The notes beneath the pieces are model-generated. The model ran no database searches, had not been told where the DNA came from, and saw only the letters and a program-made list of their open reading frames with translations. A stretch of 20,894 nt of DNA from a virus. A program made the translations under genes and the position numbers. The DNA lies in IMG/VR virus record IMGVR_UViG_3300017783_000266, positions 1 through 20,894 of that record. The stretch is one strand, 5' to 3'. The stretch's first letter is position 1. Every line of letters begins with the position of its first letter. Below, piece after piece: positions 1-4,482 of the stretch.

Positions 1-483
1 TGGAGCCAGTTCTTTAGATACTTTGTAGAATTGCTCTACATCGTCACCAAAGACTTGTTTAGGCTTTTCTGTACTTCCATAGAAGTAAGTCATCAAAGCT
101 TGTTTAGCGTCTTTAGGATCAGCGTAATCTCCTAGTTTTTGACCAAGAAAACCATAAATATTTCCTCGATTTTTAAAGTCTGTTATACCGACATTAAACA
201 TGCCTATCTCACAACGAGATAACACTGACAAGATGGCAATACCTGAAGCAGATGCATCTCTTGAGCACATGTAACCTGAAGGCTTACCTTCTTGAGTATC
301 ACGTAGAGCCAAGATACCTGCAGTAAACATGTTAGGTTCTTTAGCTTTAGGGATCATTTCTTCCAATTCATTTATGTGAGTTTCCGTCCATAACAAACGT
401 TCTGAGTAAGTTAACTTATCTTTGCCAAATGAGTTGGCAATATCAATTTTCAAGTGATCCAAAGGTGAGTAAGAAGTTTTCAT
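1..483 (-). CDS. T7-like RNA polymerase, second subunit (N4 gp16 type), partial at window edge
   Basis: Catalytic half of the heterodimeric, single-subunit-family RNA polymerase (N4 RNAPII) that transcribes phage middle genes in the host cytoplasm. The first 161 residues are visible and the gene runs off the left edge; the N4 protein is about 400 aa. Residues 74-91 (SRDASASGIAILSVLSRC) match T7 RNAP motif A, with the metal-binding Asp at about 76. Residues 127-137 (KQALMTYFYGS) align residue for residue with T7 motif B, including the counterparts of Lys631 and Tyr639. Motif C must lie beyond the edge. The ATG at 483 has a GGAG ribosome site about 10 bases upstream. The partner subunit lies at 968-1888 on the same strand, separated from this gene by two small genes. 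The assignment rests on motifs I can read; equivalence to gp16 is inferred from the split arrangement. Confidence 0.88.
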   Translation of the reverse strand, partial: MKTSYSPLDHLKIDIANSFGKDKLTYSERLLWTETHINELEEMIPKAKEPNMFTAGILALRDTQEGKPSGYMCSRDASASGIAILSVLSRCEIGMFNVGITDFKNRGNIYGFLGQKLGDYADPKDAKQALMTYFYGSTEKPKQVFGDDVEQFYKVSKELAP

Positions 484-515
484 TTAAGTGTCTCCAAAAG
501 GGTGCAATAACTGGG

Positions 516-755
516 CTACTCGAATATCTCTATTCGGCTGTATATGTGGTTCATTGGAGCTACAAAAGCAACAAATCTAAACACTGTTTTTTTGTAGGTT
601 CCCTCAAAAGAAACCATTCTTTGGTTCTTAGTTTCACTTCGTTTAACTACTTCCAAAGTGTTTACCAAATCTCCATTAATACACTTACGCATATTGTGAA
701 GTATCTGCTCTTCAGTTACCGGAGTATGCGATAAGAAAGTTGCTTTTAGTTCCAT
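516..755 (-). CDS. Small conserved-looking phage protein, function unknown (79 aa)
   Basis: A 79-residue soluble protein with no signal peptide or membrane segment. It has a mixed helical N-terminal half (residues 14-37) and a probably beta-strand C-terminal half (residues 45-78). I do not recognise a family. The start is well defined: the ATG at 755 follows an AAGGAG ribosome site at ideal spacing, and that site overlaps the stop codon of the 46-aa peptide gene upstream, so the two are probably translationally coupled. It sits inside the RNA polymerase operon and its stop lies 32 bases before the start of polymerase subunit 2. A role linked to middle transcription is possible only from position. 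An opposite-strand reading frame over it (429-734) has no ribosome site and is a shadow. Confidence 0.8.
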   Translation of the reverse strand: MELKATFLSHTPVTEEQILHNMRKCINGDLVNTLEVVKRSETKNQRMVSFEGTYKKTVFRFVAFVAPMNHIYSRIEIFE

Positions 756-759
756 GGGT

Positions 760-900
760 TTACTCCTTGATTACCATTAATGAAATGAAAGAAATTGCAC
801 ATACCCAAATGGCAATATTTTTCAGTGGTTTGGTTTTACTCATCACTGCTACGCAAAAAGTAAGAAAAACCACTAAGGTCATGATTTGAATTAAAGTCAT
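760..900 (-). CDS. 46-aa two-helix membrane peptide
   Basis: A short gene whose ATG at 900 follows a GGAGAG ribosome site 7 bases away. The peptide has two hydrophobic stretches, about residues 2-19 and 28-44, joined by a basic loop (SKTKPLKN), so it should be an inner-membrane hairpin with the positive loop in the cytoplasm. The stop codon overlaps the ribosome site of the next gene. It lies between the two RNA polymerase subunit genes. Two-helix peptides of this size in phages can be holins, antiholins or membrane-disturbing host-takeover factors. The early or middle location argues against a main holin, but nothing in the sequence settles it. The coding call rests on the ribosome site, the coupling and the amphipathic pattern. 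Confidence 0.7.
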   Translation of the reverse strand: MTLIQIMTLVVFLTFCVAVMSKTKPLKNIAIWVCAISFISLMVIKE

Positions 901-917
901 TTTTACACTCTCCAGAA

Positions 918-941
918 GCTCCTAGAATCGTTTCTAAGAGC
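918..941 (-). other. 10-bp stem-loop before the 46-aa gene
   Basis: On the minus-strand RNA, bases 941-932 pair with 927-918 (ten pairs, one of them G-U) around the 4-base loop ACGA. The hairpin lies 26 bases past the stop of polymerase subunit 1 and ends close to the ribosome site of the next gene. There is no U-run after it, so it is more likely a processing or translation-control structure than a terminator. Confidence 0.45.
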
Positions 942-967
942 ATTTTGATTAAAGTCTTATGATTGGG

Positions 968-1888
968 TTAGGGGAGAATTACTTCTTTGTGAGCAAGCTC
1001 TACTGCAGCTTTACGGTAGTCATCGCCCTGAGTATTCACATGGTACCCTCGTGAATAGGTTCTACCTCTCTCACAATAAGAGTGAGTTAGGTAGAAATTA
1101 TGGGATTGAAGTTGAGCGTATAACTCAACACATTCCATGTTCATTTGATTAAAAGTTTCTAGTCTTTTAGACCGGTCAACTGAAGATTCACCTGCTTTCT
1201 CTTTCCATTTAGGTGCAGTATTTAAGAGCACATCTGTATTGAGTGAAAGCTCTACTGAATTAGCTCTATTCAAGTGATTTAGGTTTACTTCTTTAGAATG
1301 ATGTTTACCTTTTGATAGTACGGATCCTTTGATTGTGTAGTAACCTGTTTGGTTGTTTTTGGTTAACTTAGCTGGCTTACTTAAAAGTGGAAGATCGAAT
1401 TTAAGTTCATTTAAGTATTTCTGAGTAGAAGGGCTTATCAGAATCCTGTTTACCACTTTGATTGTGCCAGTATCACTATTCCTTGGCTCTATTATGTTGA
1501 AGTAAGGATCCTGAGACATTACAGAAATAATCTCAGTAGCCGATTCAATGTTTTGTCTATCTGTACTGTGGTTAAAGTCTCTGTAGATTTTTCCAACTAT
1601 CTCCGTAAAAGTGCACTCTTTTCTGTAAATTACATGTGCCAGTATTTTCCAGCATACCCTTTCAAGATCCATTTCACGAAGGTCTAAGTATCTTTCTTGC
1701 TTAGAGTGCCAAATCTTTATTTCTCCATTTACTGCGTAAGTAAAATCATTAGTACTAAACAGTTCCTTTAATTTAGATAAAGTGGCATCTAAATAAGGTT
1801 CTAAAGAGCTTTCATAAATGTCTTTGATTGTTTCATCTAGGTGGTATAAAGAGTATTTAAACTCATTGTTTATCTGAGCTGATCTCAT
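968..1888 (-). CDS. T7-like RNA polymerase, first subunit (N4 gp15 type)
   Basis: N-terminal half of the two-subunit phage RNA polymerase; it should form a heterodimer with the product at the left edge. The 306-aa length is close to N4 gp15 (about 270 aa). The diagnostic part is the C-terminus: residues 272-276 (CERGR), followed by a YSRGYHVNTQGDD segment, match the T7 RNAP DxxGR region (DWRGR, then a FNPQGND segment). The first position of DxxGR is Cys here. The protein ends just after this motif, which is where the split occurs, and motifs A and B resume in the second subunit. The rest has no signal or membrane segment. The ATG at 1888 has an AGAGG ribosome site and overlaps the end of the upstream 105-aa gene by 26 bases, implying coupled translation. 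Confidence 0.87.
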   Translation of the reverse strand: MRSAQINNEFKYSLYHLDETIKDIYESSLEPYLDATLSKLKELFSTNDFTYAVNGEIKIWHSKQERYLDLREMDLERVCWKILAHVIYRKECTFTEIVGKIYRDFNHSTDRQNIESATEIISVMSQDPYFNIIEPRNSDTGTIKVVNRILISPSTQKYLNELKFDLPLLSKPAKLTKNNQTGYYTIKGSVLSKGKHHSKEVNLNHLNRANSVELSLNTDVLLNTAPKWKEKAGESSVDRSKRLETFNQMNMECVELYAQLQSHNFYLTHSYCERGRTYSRGYHVNTQGDDYRKAAVELAHKEVILP

Positions 1889-2180
1889 GGTTGACCTCTC
1901 TTTCTATTTGTTTACTAATTGAGTTACCTGCAATTTCATGATCTATCTTTCTTTGTAAGTCTTCCAGATCGTCAATATTTGGCGGGTAAATAAAAACAAT
2001 CTCATTTGCTAACATTGCAAACTTTAATTGGCTAACTTTATCGAGTTGATGAAGCTCAGCATAATTGAATAAGACCATGTAGAAGTCATGCTTCTTCCAG
2101 TTTTCCATCCAATCTTCTGTTTCTACCTTTTCAAAGTATCTATCTCGTTCTTGGTCTAGTACTTTCAGTAGATAATTCAT
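1863..2180 (-). CDS. 105-aa hypothetical protein upstream of the RNA polymerase genes
   Basis: A mostly helical, acidic 105-residue cytoplasmic protein rich in aromatic residues (Tyr, Phe, Trp) in its first half, with a charged C-terminal tail. I do not recognise a family. The ATG at 2180 has an AGGGAG ribosome site at good spacing. The 3' end overlaps polymerase subunit 1 by 26 bases. It is the first gene after the terminator at 2198-2226, so it heads the polymerase transcription unit. No N4-type hairpin promoter lies directly in front of it; the unit is probably reached by read-through from the early genes or by a promoter I cannot identify. Confidence 0.8.
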   Translation of the reverse strand: MNYLLKVLDQERDRYFEKVETEDWMENWKKHDFYMVLFNYAELHQLDKVSQLKFAMLANEIVFIYPPNIDDLEDLQRKIDHEIAGNSISKQIEREVNHEISSDKQ

Positions 2181-2197
2181 GTATTATCTCCCTGCGC

Positions 2198-2226
2198 AAA
2201 AACATAGAGGAAGCCGAAGCCTCCCC
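2198..2226 (-). terminator. Intrinsic terminator with TTCG loop after the early cluster
   Basis: On the minus strand GGGGAGGC and GCTTCCTC pair (8 pairs, two G-U) around a TTCG tetraloop. TATG and five T then follow. The hairpin starts 8 bases after the stop of the 143-aa gene and separates the early cluster from the RNA polymerase unit. Confidence 0.8.
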
Positions 2227-2233
2227 ATATTTT

Positions 2234-2665
2234 TTAACCGAATAGATCGATTAACGTTTCATTACGTTCACCAGCCTTACCGACTGATACCTCCGCACTG
2301 ATCACGTCATTTACTTTGTCCGCACCATGCGTACGCACGGCTTCAATAAGCGACATGGTAGGGATATGTTTACCAGTGAACTCTTTAGAGTCCTTATCCC
2401 AATTATCAAGACATACATTCTTTTGGGTAAGCTTGATACCCTTTAAACGCAGCTTATGACCGTTTACAGCAATATTTACATTTAGATAAACAGCATCACC
2501 CTCAATGTCGTATTTACTGGTTTCAGAAACAGCTTCGACAGCTGTCTCATTGTCACCAAATACGTCAATTACATCTTCAGTAATTTGTACGCCTTTACTG
2601 ATCAATGCCTCTTGTGAAGCTTTTGGTAACTTGTCGAAATCAGATTTTGGTAATGTAGTAGTCAT
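2234..2665 (-). CDS. 143-aa early protein, function unknown
   Basis: A 143-residue acidic soluble protein. Residues about 50-85 look like a beta-rich core (YLNVNIAVNGHKLRLKGIKL), followed by a helical segment with TMSLIEAVRTHG. I do not recognise a family. An upstream ATG at 2707 would add 14 residues, but it lies about where transcription from the hairpin promoter at 2714-2728 should begin and has no ribosome site. The ATG at 2665 has AGGA about 9 bases upstream and is preferred. Parts of the gene (for example 2281-2340) are richer in G+C than neighbouring genes, which may reflect a different origin. It is the last gene before the early terminator and has its own candidate virion-RNAP promoter, so it is probably strongly expressed early. 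Confidence 0.82.
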   Translation of the reverse strand: MTTTLPKSDFDKLPKASQEALISKGVQITEDVIDVFGDNETAVEAVSETSKYDIEGDAVYLNVNIAVNGHKLRLKGIKLTQKNVCLDNWDKDSKEFTGKHIPTMSLIEAVRTHGADKVNDVISAEVSVGKAGERNETLIDLFG

Positions 2666-2713
2666 GGTTCTATTCCTATTTTGTGAAAGTTTCGGATGCA
2701 AACACATCCAACG

Positions 2714-2728
2714 GGATACGTAGTATCC
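2714..2728 (-). promoter_or_regulatory. Candidate N4-type virion-RNAP early promoter hairpin 1
   Basis: Stem GGATAC / GTATCC of 6 bp with a 3-base loop (TAC on the minus strand, central base A). N4 virion RNA polymerase recognises a 5-7 bp hairpin with a 3-base loop centred about 11-12 bases upstream of the start site. That would place +1 near 2710, giving a leader of about 45 bases before the ATG at 2665. Confidence 0.7.
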
Positions 2729-2757
2729 GTTAAAGAAACGAATGAAATGAGTAAGGG
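2729..2757. repeat. Promoter-linked box, copy 1
   Basis: A 29-base segment directly behind the hairpin promoter. It matches 23 of 29 positions with 3091-3119, which sits in the same place behind promoter hairpin 2. Shared core: GAGTAAGG after a variable ACGAA segment. Role unknown. Confidence 0.65.
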
Positions 2758-2784
2758 TTTTAAATAACCCTTAGACAAGGGTTA
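2752..2784 (-). repeat. Two overlapping, mutually exclusive hairpins
   Basis: Three iterated arms can pair in two ways: TAAGGGTT (2752-2759) with AACCCTTA (2766-2773), or TAACCCTT (2765-2772) with AAGGGTTA (2777-2784). Both are perfect 8-bp stems, with 6-base and 4-base loops. They lie between two early genes and could act as an attenuator or weak terminator, although there is no clear U-run on the minus strand. Confidence 0.55.
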
Positions 2785-2866
2785 CTTTTAATAATTCACC
2801 ATGTTCTTCTACGGTGAATCTAGTTTTGTTTTTTCTTAGAAATTTAAAGAATTTCTTTTTTGTCAT
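2771..2866 (-). CDS. Possible 31-aa basic peptide
   Basis: ATG at 2866, stop TAA at 2771-2773. The peptide starts with a Lys/Phe-rich basic segment (MTKKKFFKFLRKNK) and ends with an acidic to neutral half. It starts 17 bases after the stop of the 53-aa gene, and its stop lies inside the hairpins at 2752-2784. The ribosome site is poor, with only GGTT upstream, so translation would need coupling to the upstream gene. It may be a real micro-peptide or a chance frame in the 3' leader. Confidence 0.3.
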   Translation of the reverse strand: MTKKKFFKFLRKNKTRFTVEEHGELLKVTLV

Positions 2867-2883
2867 GTATTCATAACCGTGTA

Positions 2884-3045
2884 TTATGAACATTTTATTA
2901 GTCTCGCTCTTATTGTTTTAACCTCTCTAAGAGAGTCTAATAGTCTGAAGGCTCTTTCTTCTGGAAAGCGAGTTGCTTCCGATTTAAAAGGTGTGATTTT
3001 TTCTTGTGCTACGTATCCTTCGGATACTATTTCGATTAGGTACAT
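2884..3045 (-). CDS. 53-aa early protein, function unknown
   Basis: A 53-residue basic protein with no membrane segment. It has a short beta-like N-terminus (MYLIEIVSEGYVAQEKI) and a helical, Arg/Lys-rich C-terminal half. It resembles the many small unassigned early proteins of lytic phages; I do not recognise a family. Support for coding is good for its size: a GGAG ribosome site about 8 bases from the ATG, and a candidate early promoter hairpin at 3076-3090 that places transcription start about 27 bases ahead of the ATG. A small hairpin (GTATCC-GAA-GGATAC on the minus strand) is embedded in codons 7-11. Confidence 0.68.
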   Translation of the reverse strand: MYLIEIVSEGYVAQEKITPFKSEATRFPEERAFRLLDSLREVKTIRARLIKCS

Positions 3046-3075
3046 CCCTATCTCCAGTTAGTTGTCTATCTATCT

Positions 3076-3090
3076 AAATACGTAGTATTT
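3076..3090 (-). promoter_or_regulatory. Candidate N4-type virion-RNAP early promoter hairpin 2
   Basis: Stem AAATAC / GTATTT of 6 bp, loop TAC on the minus strand. Loop and inner stem are identical to hairpins 1 and 3, while the outer stem bases differ but stay paired, which is covariation. It drives the 53-aa gene (ATG at 3045). Confidence 0.7.
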
Positions 3091-3119
3091 GTTAGAGACA
3101 CGAACGCAGTGAGTAAGGC
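3091..3119. repeat. Promoter-linked box, copy 2
   Basis: Second copy of the box seen at 2729-2757 (23 of 29 identical), in the same position behind promoter hairpin 2. Weaker relatives lie at 3925-3945 and 4393-4414. Confidence 0.65.
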
Positions 3120-3121
3120 AT

Positions 3122-3148
3122 AGCAGTTTAATGACCTGCTTAGGTCAG
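3122..3148 (-). repeat. 3'-UTR hairpin repeat, copy 1
   Basis: A 25-base repeat (3124-3148) starting 4 bases past the stop of the 70-aa gene. AGCAG (3122-3126) pairs with CTGCT (3136-3140) around the loop TTTAATGAC. An alternative hairpin, TGACCT with AGGTCA, is also possible. The same loop is present at 3395-3425 with a different, still complementary stem. Confidence 0.6.
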
Positions 3149-3152
3149 AAAG

Positions 3153-3365
3153 TTATGCTTTTTTCCAATCACGGATGAAGTCATTAACTCCATCCTCGAA
3201 ATCCAAGTTTGGTACCTCGAAGAAGTACTCTTGAATGCCTTCTTCGCTTGGACGTTGATCATCAAGGAAGAAGAGGAAGGTTGTTAGTTCTTCATCTGGT
3301 TCCATGATTTCACGCTCTATAGCCATATCCATAGCACGCTGTAAATCATCACATAAATTTGTCAT
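3153..3365 (-). CDS. 70-aa acidic early protein, function unknown
   Basis: A strongly acidic 70-residue protein (many Asp/Glu, few basic residues) with helical segments at about 1-20 and 36-65 and hydrophobic or aromatic residues between acidic ones (TFLFFLDD, EYFFEVPNLDF). Small acidic early phage proteins are often inhibitors or DNA mimics that bind host enzymes, but I do not recognise this one. The ATG at 3365 has a GGAG ribosome site. No hairpin promoter separates it from the 89-aa gene upstream, so the two are probably one transcript from the promoter at 3728-3742. A copy of the 3'-UTR hairpin repeat follows its stop. Confidence 0.8.
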   Translation of the reverse strand: MTNLCDDLQRAMDMAIEREIMEPDEELTTFLFFLDDQRPSEEGIQEYFFEVPNLDFEDGVNDFIRDWKKA

Positions 3366-3394
3366 AATATTTCTCCGATAAATAAATTAATGAA

Positions 3395-3425
3395 TGAACC
3401 AGTTTAATGACATGGTTCAGGTCAG
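3395..3425 (-). repeat. 3'-UTR hairpin repeat, copy 2
   Basis: TGAACCA (3395-3401) pairs with TGGTTCA (3413-3419), 7 bp, around an 11-base loop containing TTTAATGAC, the same 9 bases as in copy 1. Copy 2 begins 4 bases past the stop of the 89-aa gene, matching copy 1's placement. Confidence 0.6.
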
Positions 3426-3429
3426 TGTG

Positions 3430-3699
3430 TCAGCATATTTGATCGAGGTCTGCATCCCCATACAAATCTACTTCTTTTACTGAATACTCATACCCTGCTG
3501 GATGAGGTTGTTTTTCCATTAAACGCTTTGCAGCGTTCAAAGCGTTCAGTTCACTTACTGCTGCTATATGCAGTAAACAAACCGAAGAATCCATACAACA
3601 TACCTCTACGTCGTAGGGTACTGCAGGGAGGTCAGTAATTGTTGGATCGAAACCCAACACTTCATAGTCCATGAAGATTCCGAATTGAAATGTATCCAT
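3430..3699 (-). CDS. 89-aa early protein, function unknown
   Basis: An 89-residue acidic cytoplasmic protein. The middle (about 28-48) looks like two beta strands carrying a CC and a further Cys (VEVCCMDSSVCLLHI). A helix follows at about 49-63 (SELNALNAAKRLMEK), then another strand. This beta-beta-alpha-beta outline is common in small phage host-takeover proteins, but I do not recognise a named family. The ATG at 3699 has a GGAGAG ribosome site and lies about 25 bases after the predicted start of transcription from the hairpin at 3728-3742. The gene is probably co-transcribed with the 70-aa gene downstream. Confidence 0.82.
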   Translation of the reverse strand: MDTFQFGIFMDYEVLGFDPTITDLPAVPYDVEVCCMDSSVCLLHIAAVSELNALNAAKRLMEKQPHPAGYEYSVKEVDLYGDADLDQIC

Positions 3700-3727
3700 C
3701 TCACTCTCCGATTTAAGTAGTTCATTT

Positions 3728-3742
3728 GAATACGTAGTATTC
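3728..3742 (-). promoter_or_regulatory. Candidate N4-type virion-RNAP early promoter hairpin 3
   Basis: Stem GAATAC / GTATTC of 6 bp with loop TAC on the minus strand. It lies 28 bases upstream of the ATG of the 89-aa gene. Behind it, 3743-3760 (CGTTAAG... GGTAAG) is a shortened relative of the promoter-linked box. Confidence 0.7.
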
Positions 3743-3989
3743 GTTAAGATATCGGGTAAGTATCGGTGTTAGGGTGAAATAGGTTAGGATGCTTTTTGAG
3801 AAAGAATTGAAGTAACCTAGGTATTGGTATTACTTTTCTCTAAAAACCTCTCAGATCGCAATACAGAGAGTTCTACGGCATATCTATCTATCTATCTAAT
3901 ATGTGTTGTGTATGTGTTGATTGTGAATCACTGAAATGAGTATGGTTCTCATGGTTCAGTATGCTTGATGTGTGTGTGTGTGTGTGGGG
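3743..3989. other. Non-coding stretch with simple repeats in the early control region
   Basis: About 250 bases without a credible gene on either strand. It contains a TATC tetranucleotide run (3881-3898), a weak relative of the promoter-linked box (3925-3945), two GAACCAT copies on the minus strand near 3943-3958, and a (TG)9 run (3969-3986). It lies between the terminator of the 94-aa gene and promoter hairpin 3. It may be regulatory, part of a terminal repeat or linked to replication; the sequence does not decide. Confidence 0.5.
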
Positions 3990-4017
3990 AAGTAAAAGAA
4001 CTAACCCGAAGGTTAGT
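3990..4017 (-). terminator. Intrinsic terminator with TTCG loop after the first early gene
   Basis: ACTAACC and GGTTAGT pair (7 bp) around TTCG on the minus strand, followed by the T-rich tail TCTTTTACTT. The stem includes the stop codon of the 94-aa gene. Confidence 0.8.
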
Positions 4018-4297
4018 CCTGTTCCTGTTGCTTAACTTTAGCTTTAGGAGTTTTACCTAGATAGATGTCTAGGATGATTTGTTGTTCGTCAGAGTAAGCC
4101 TTCTTCTCTTCATGTAGGGCAAGTATTTCGTCCTTGATAGAATCACATTCAATTTCAGCTTCTAGCTTTGCCTTAGCTAGGTTGTATTCTTTAGTGGTAT
4201 CGTGAGTGATTTGCACACTTTCAGAGTATGCTTCTAACTTCTCTGATGCAACTGAGATAAGTGCTGTAGTAGCTTTGAATTTTGGTAACTTGATCAT
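4013..4297 (-). CDS. 94-aa coiled-coil protein, first early gene
   Basis: A 94-residue, highly charged helical protein. Residues about 15-80 have spaced Leu/Ile/Ala among Glu and Lys and should form a coiled coil or long helical hairpin; the tail is basic and then Gln-rich (KAKVKQQEQD). I do not recognise a family. The ATG at 4297 has an AGAGGA ribosome site. It is the first gene of the leftward arm, nearest the divergent region, with promoter hairpin 4 about 40 bases upstream and its own terminator at the stop codon. That gives a one-gene early transcript, probably among the first made after DNA entry. Confidence 0.82.
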   Translation of the reverse strand: MIKLPKFKATTALISVASEKLEAYSESVQITHDTTKEYNLAKAKLEAEIECDSIKDEILALHEEKKAYSDEQQIILDIYLGKTPKAKVKQQEQD

Positions 4298-4323
4298 GGA
4301 ATATTCCTCTTGTTAATGATGGG

Positions 4324-4342
4324 GTAGGTACCTCATACCTAC
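4324..4342 (-). other. Stem-loop competing with promoter hairpin 4
   Basis: GTAGGTA (4324-4330) pairs perfectly with TACCTAC (4336-4342) around CCTCA. It shares bases 4338-4342 with the promoter hairpin, so the two folds exclude each other. Confidence 0.45.
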
Positions 4343-4350
4343 GTAGTAGG
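4338..4350 (-). promoter_or_regulatory. Candidate N4-type virion-RNAP early promoter hairpin 4
   Basis: Stem CCTAC / GTAGG of 5 bp with loop TAC on the minus strand. It keeps the TAC-TAC-GTA core of the other three hairpins with a different outer stem. It lies 40 bases upstream of the ATG of the 94-aa gene and is the outermost of the set. Confidence 0.65.
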
Positions 4351-4377
4351 AAATTAAAGGGGGGGTATTCCCTTTTA

Positions 4378-4393
4378 CCCTTCGACCGAAGGG
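4378..4393. other. 7-bp inverted repeat
   Basis: CCCTTCG / CGAAGGG separated by two bases. A weak copy of the promoter-linked box (4393-4414) begins at its end. Confidence 0.45.
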
Positions 4394-4454
4394 AGACACT
4401 GAACCCGTGAGTAATTATGGTAATCGCAAAAAACCTGAAGGTGAGAATAATTAT

Positions 4455-4482
4455 CATAAACTTACTGTCGTAAGTATTTATG
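4455..4482. other. Bulged stem-loop in the divergent region
   Basis: CATAAA-CTTAC pairs with GTAAG-TTTATG (11 pairs, a 2-base TA bulge) around TGTC. It directly precedes the AT-rich inverted repeat at 4483-4519. Confidence 0.45.

Noticed and set aside
429-734. A 101-codon plus-strand frame
   Set aside because: Opposite to the 79-aa gene and polymerase subunit 2, both of which have strong ribosome sites; composition unlike a protein gene.
2666-2707. Upstream start codon at 2707 for the 143-aa gene
   Set aside because: It falls within a few bases of the expected transcription start from the hairpin promoter and has no ribosome site; the ATG at 2665 does.
2879-3061. A 60-codon plus-strand frame
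   Set aside because: Shadow of the 53-aa minus-strand gene, which has promoter hairpin and ribosome site; the plus frame has neither.
3122-3425. The two 3'-UTR repeats as a CRISPR array or attachment site
   Set aside because: Only two copies, 250 bases apart with a gene between them, and stems differ; no regular spacers and no integrase.
3900-3960. An 18-codon minus-strand frame in the control region
   Set aside because: Very short, no ribosome site and made largely of simple repeat sequence.
4221-4457. A 78-codon minus-strand frame overlapping the start of the 94-aa gene
   Set aside because: No ribosome site at its start, it runs across the early promoter hairpin and other stem-loops, and it overlaps a better supported gene.
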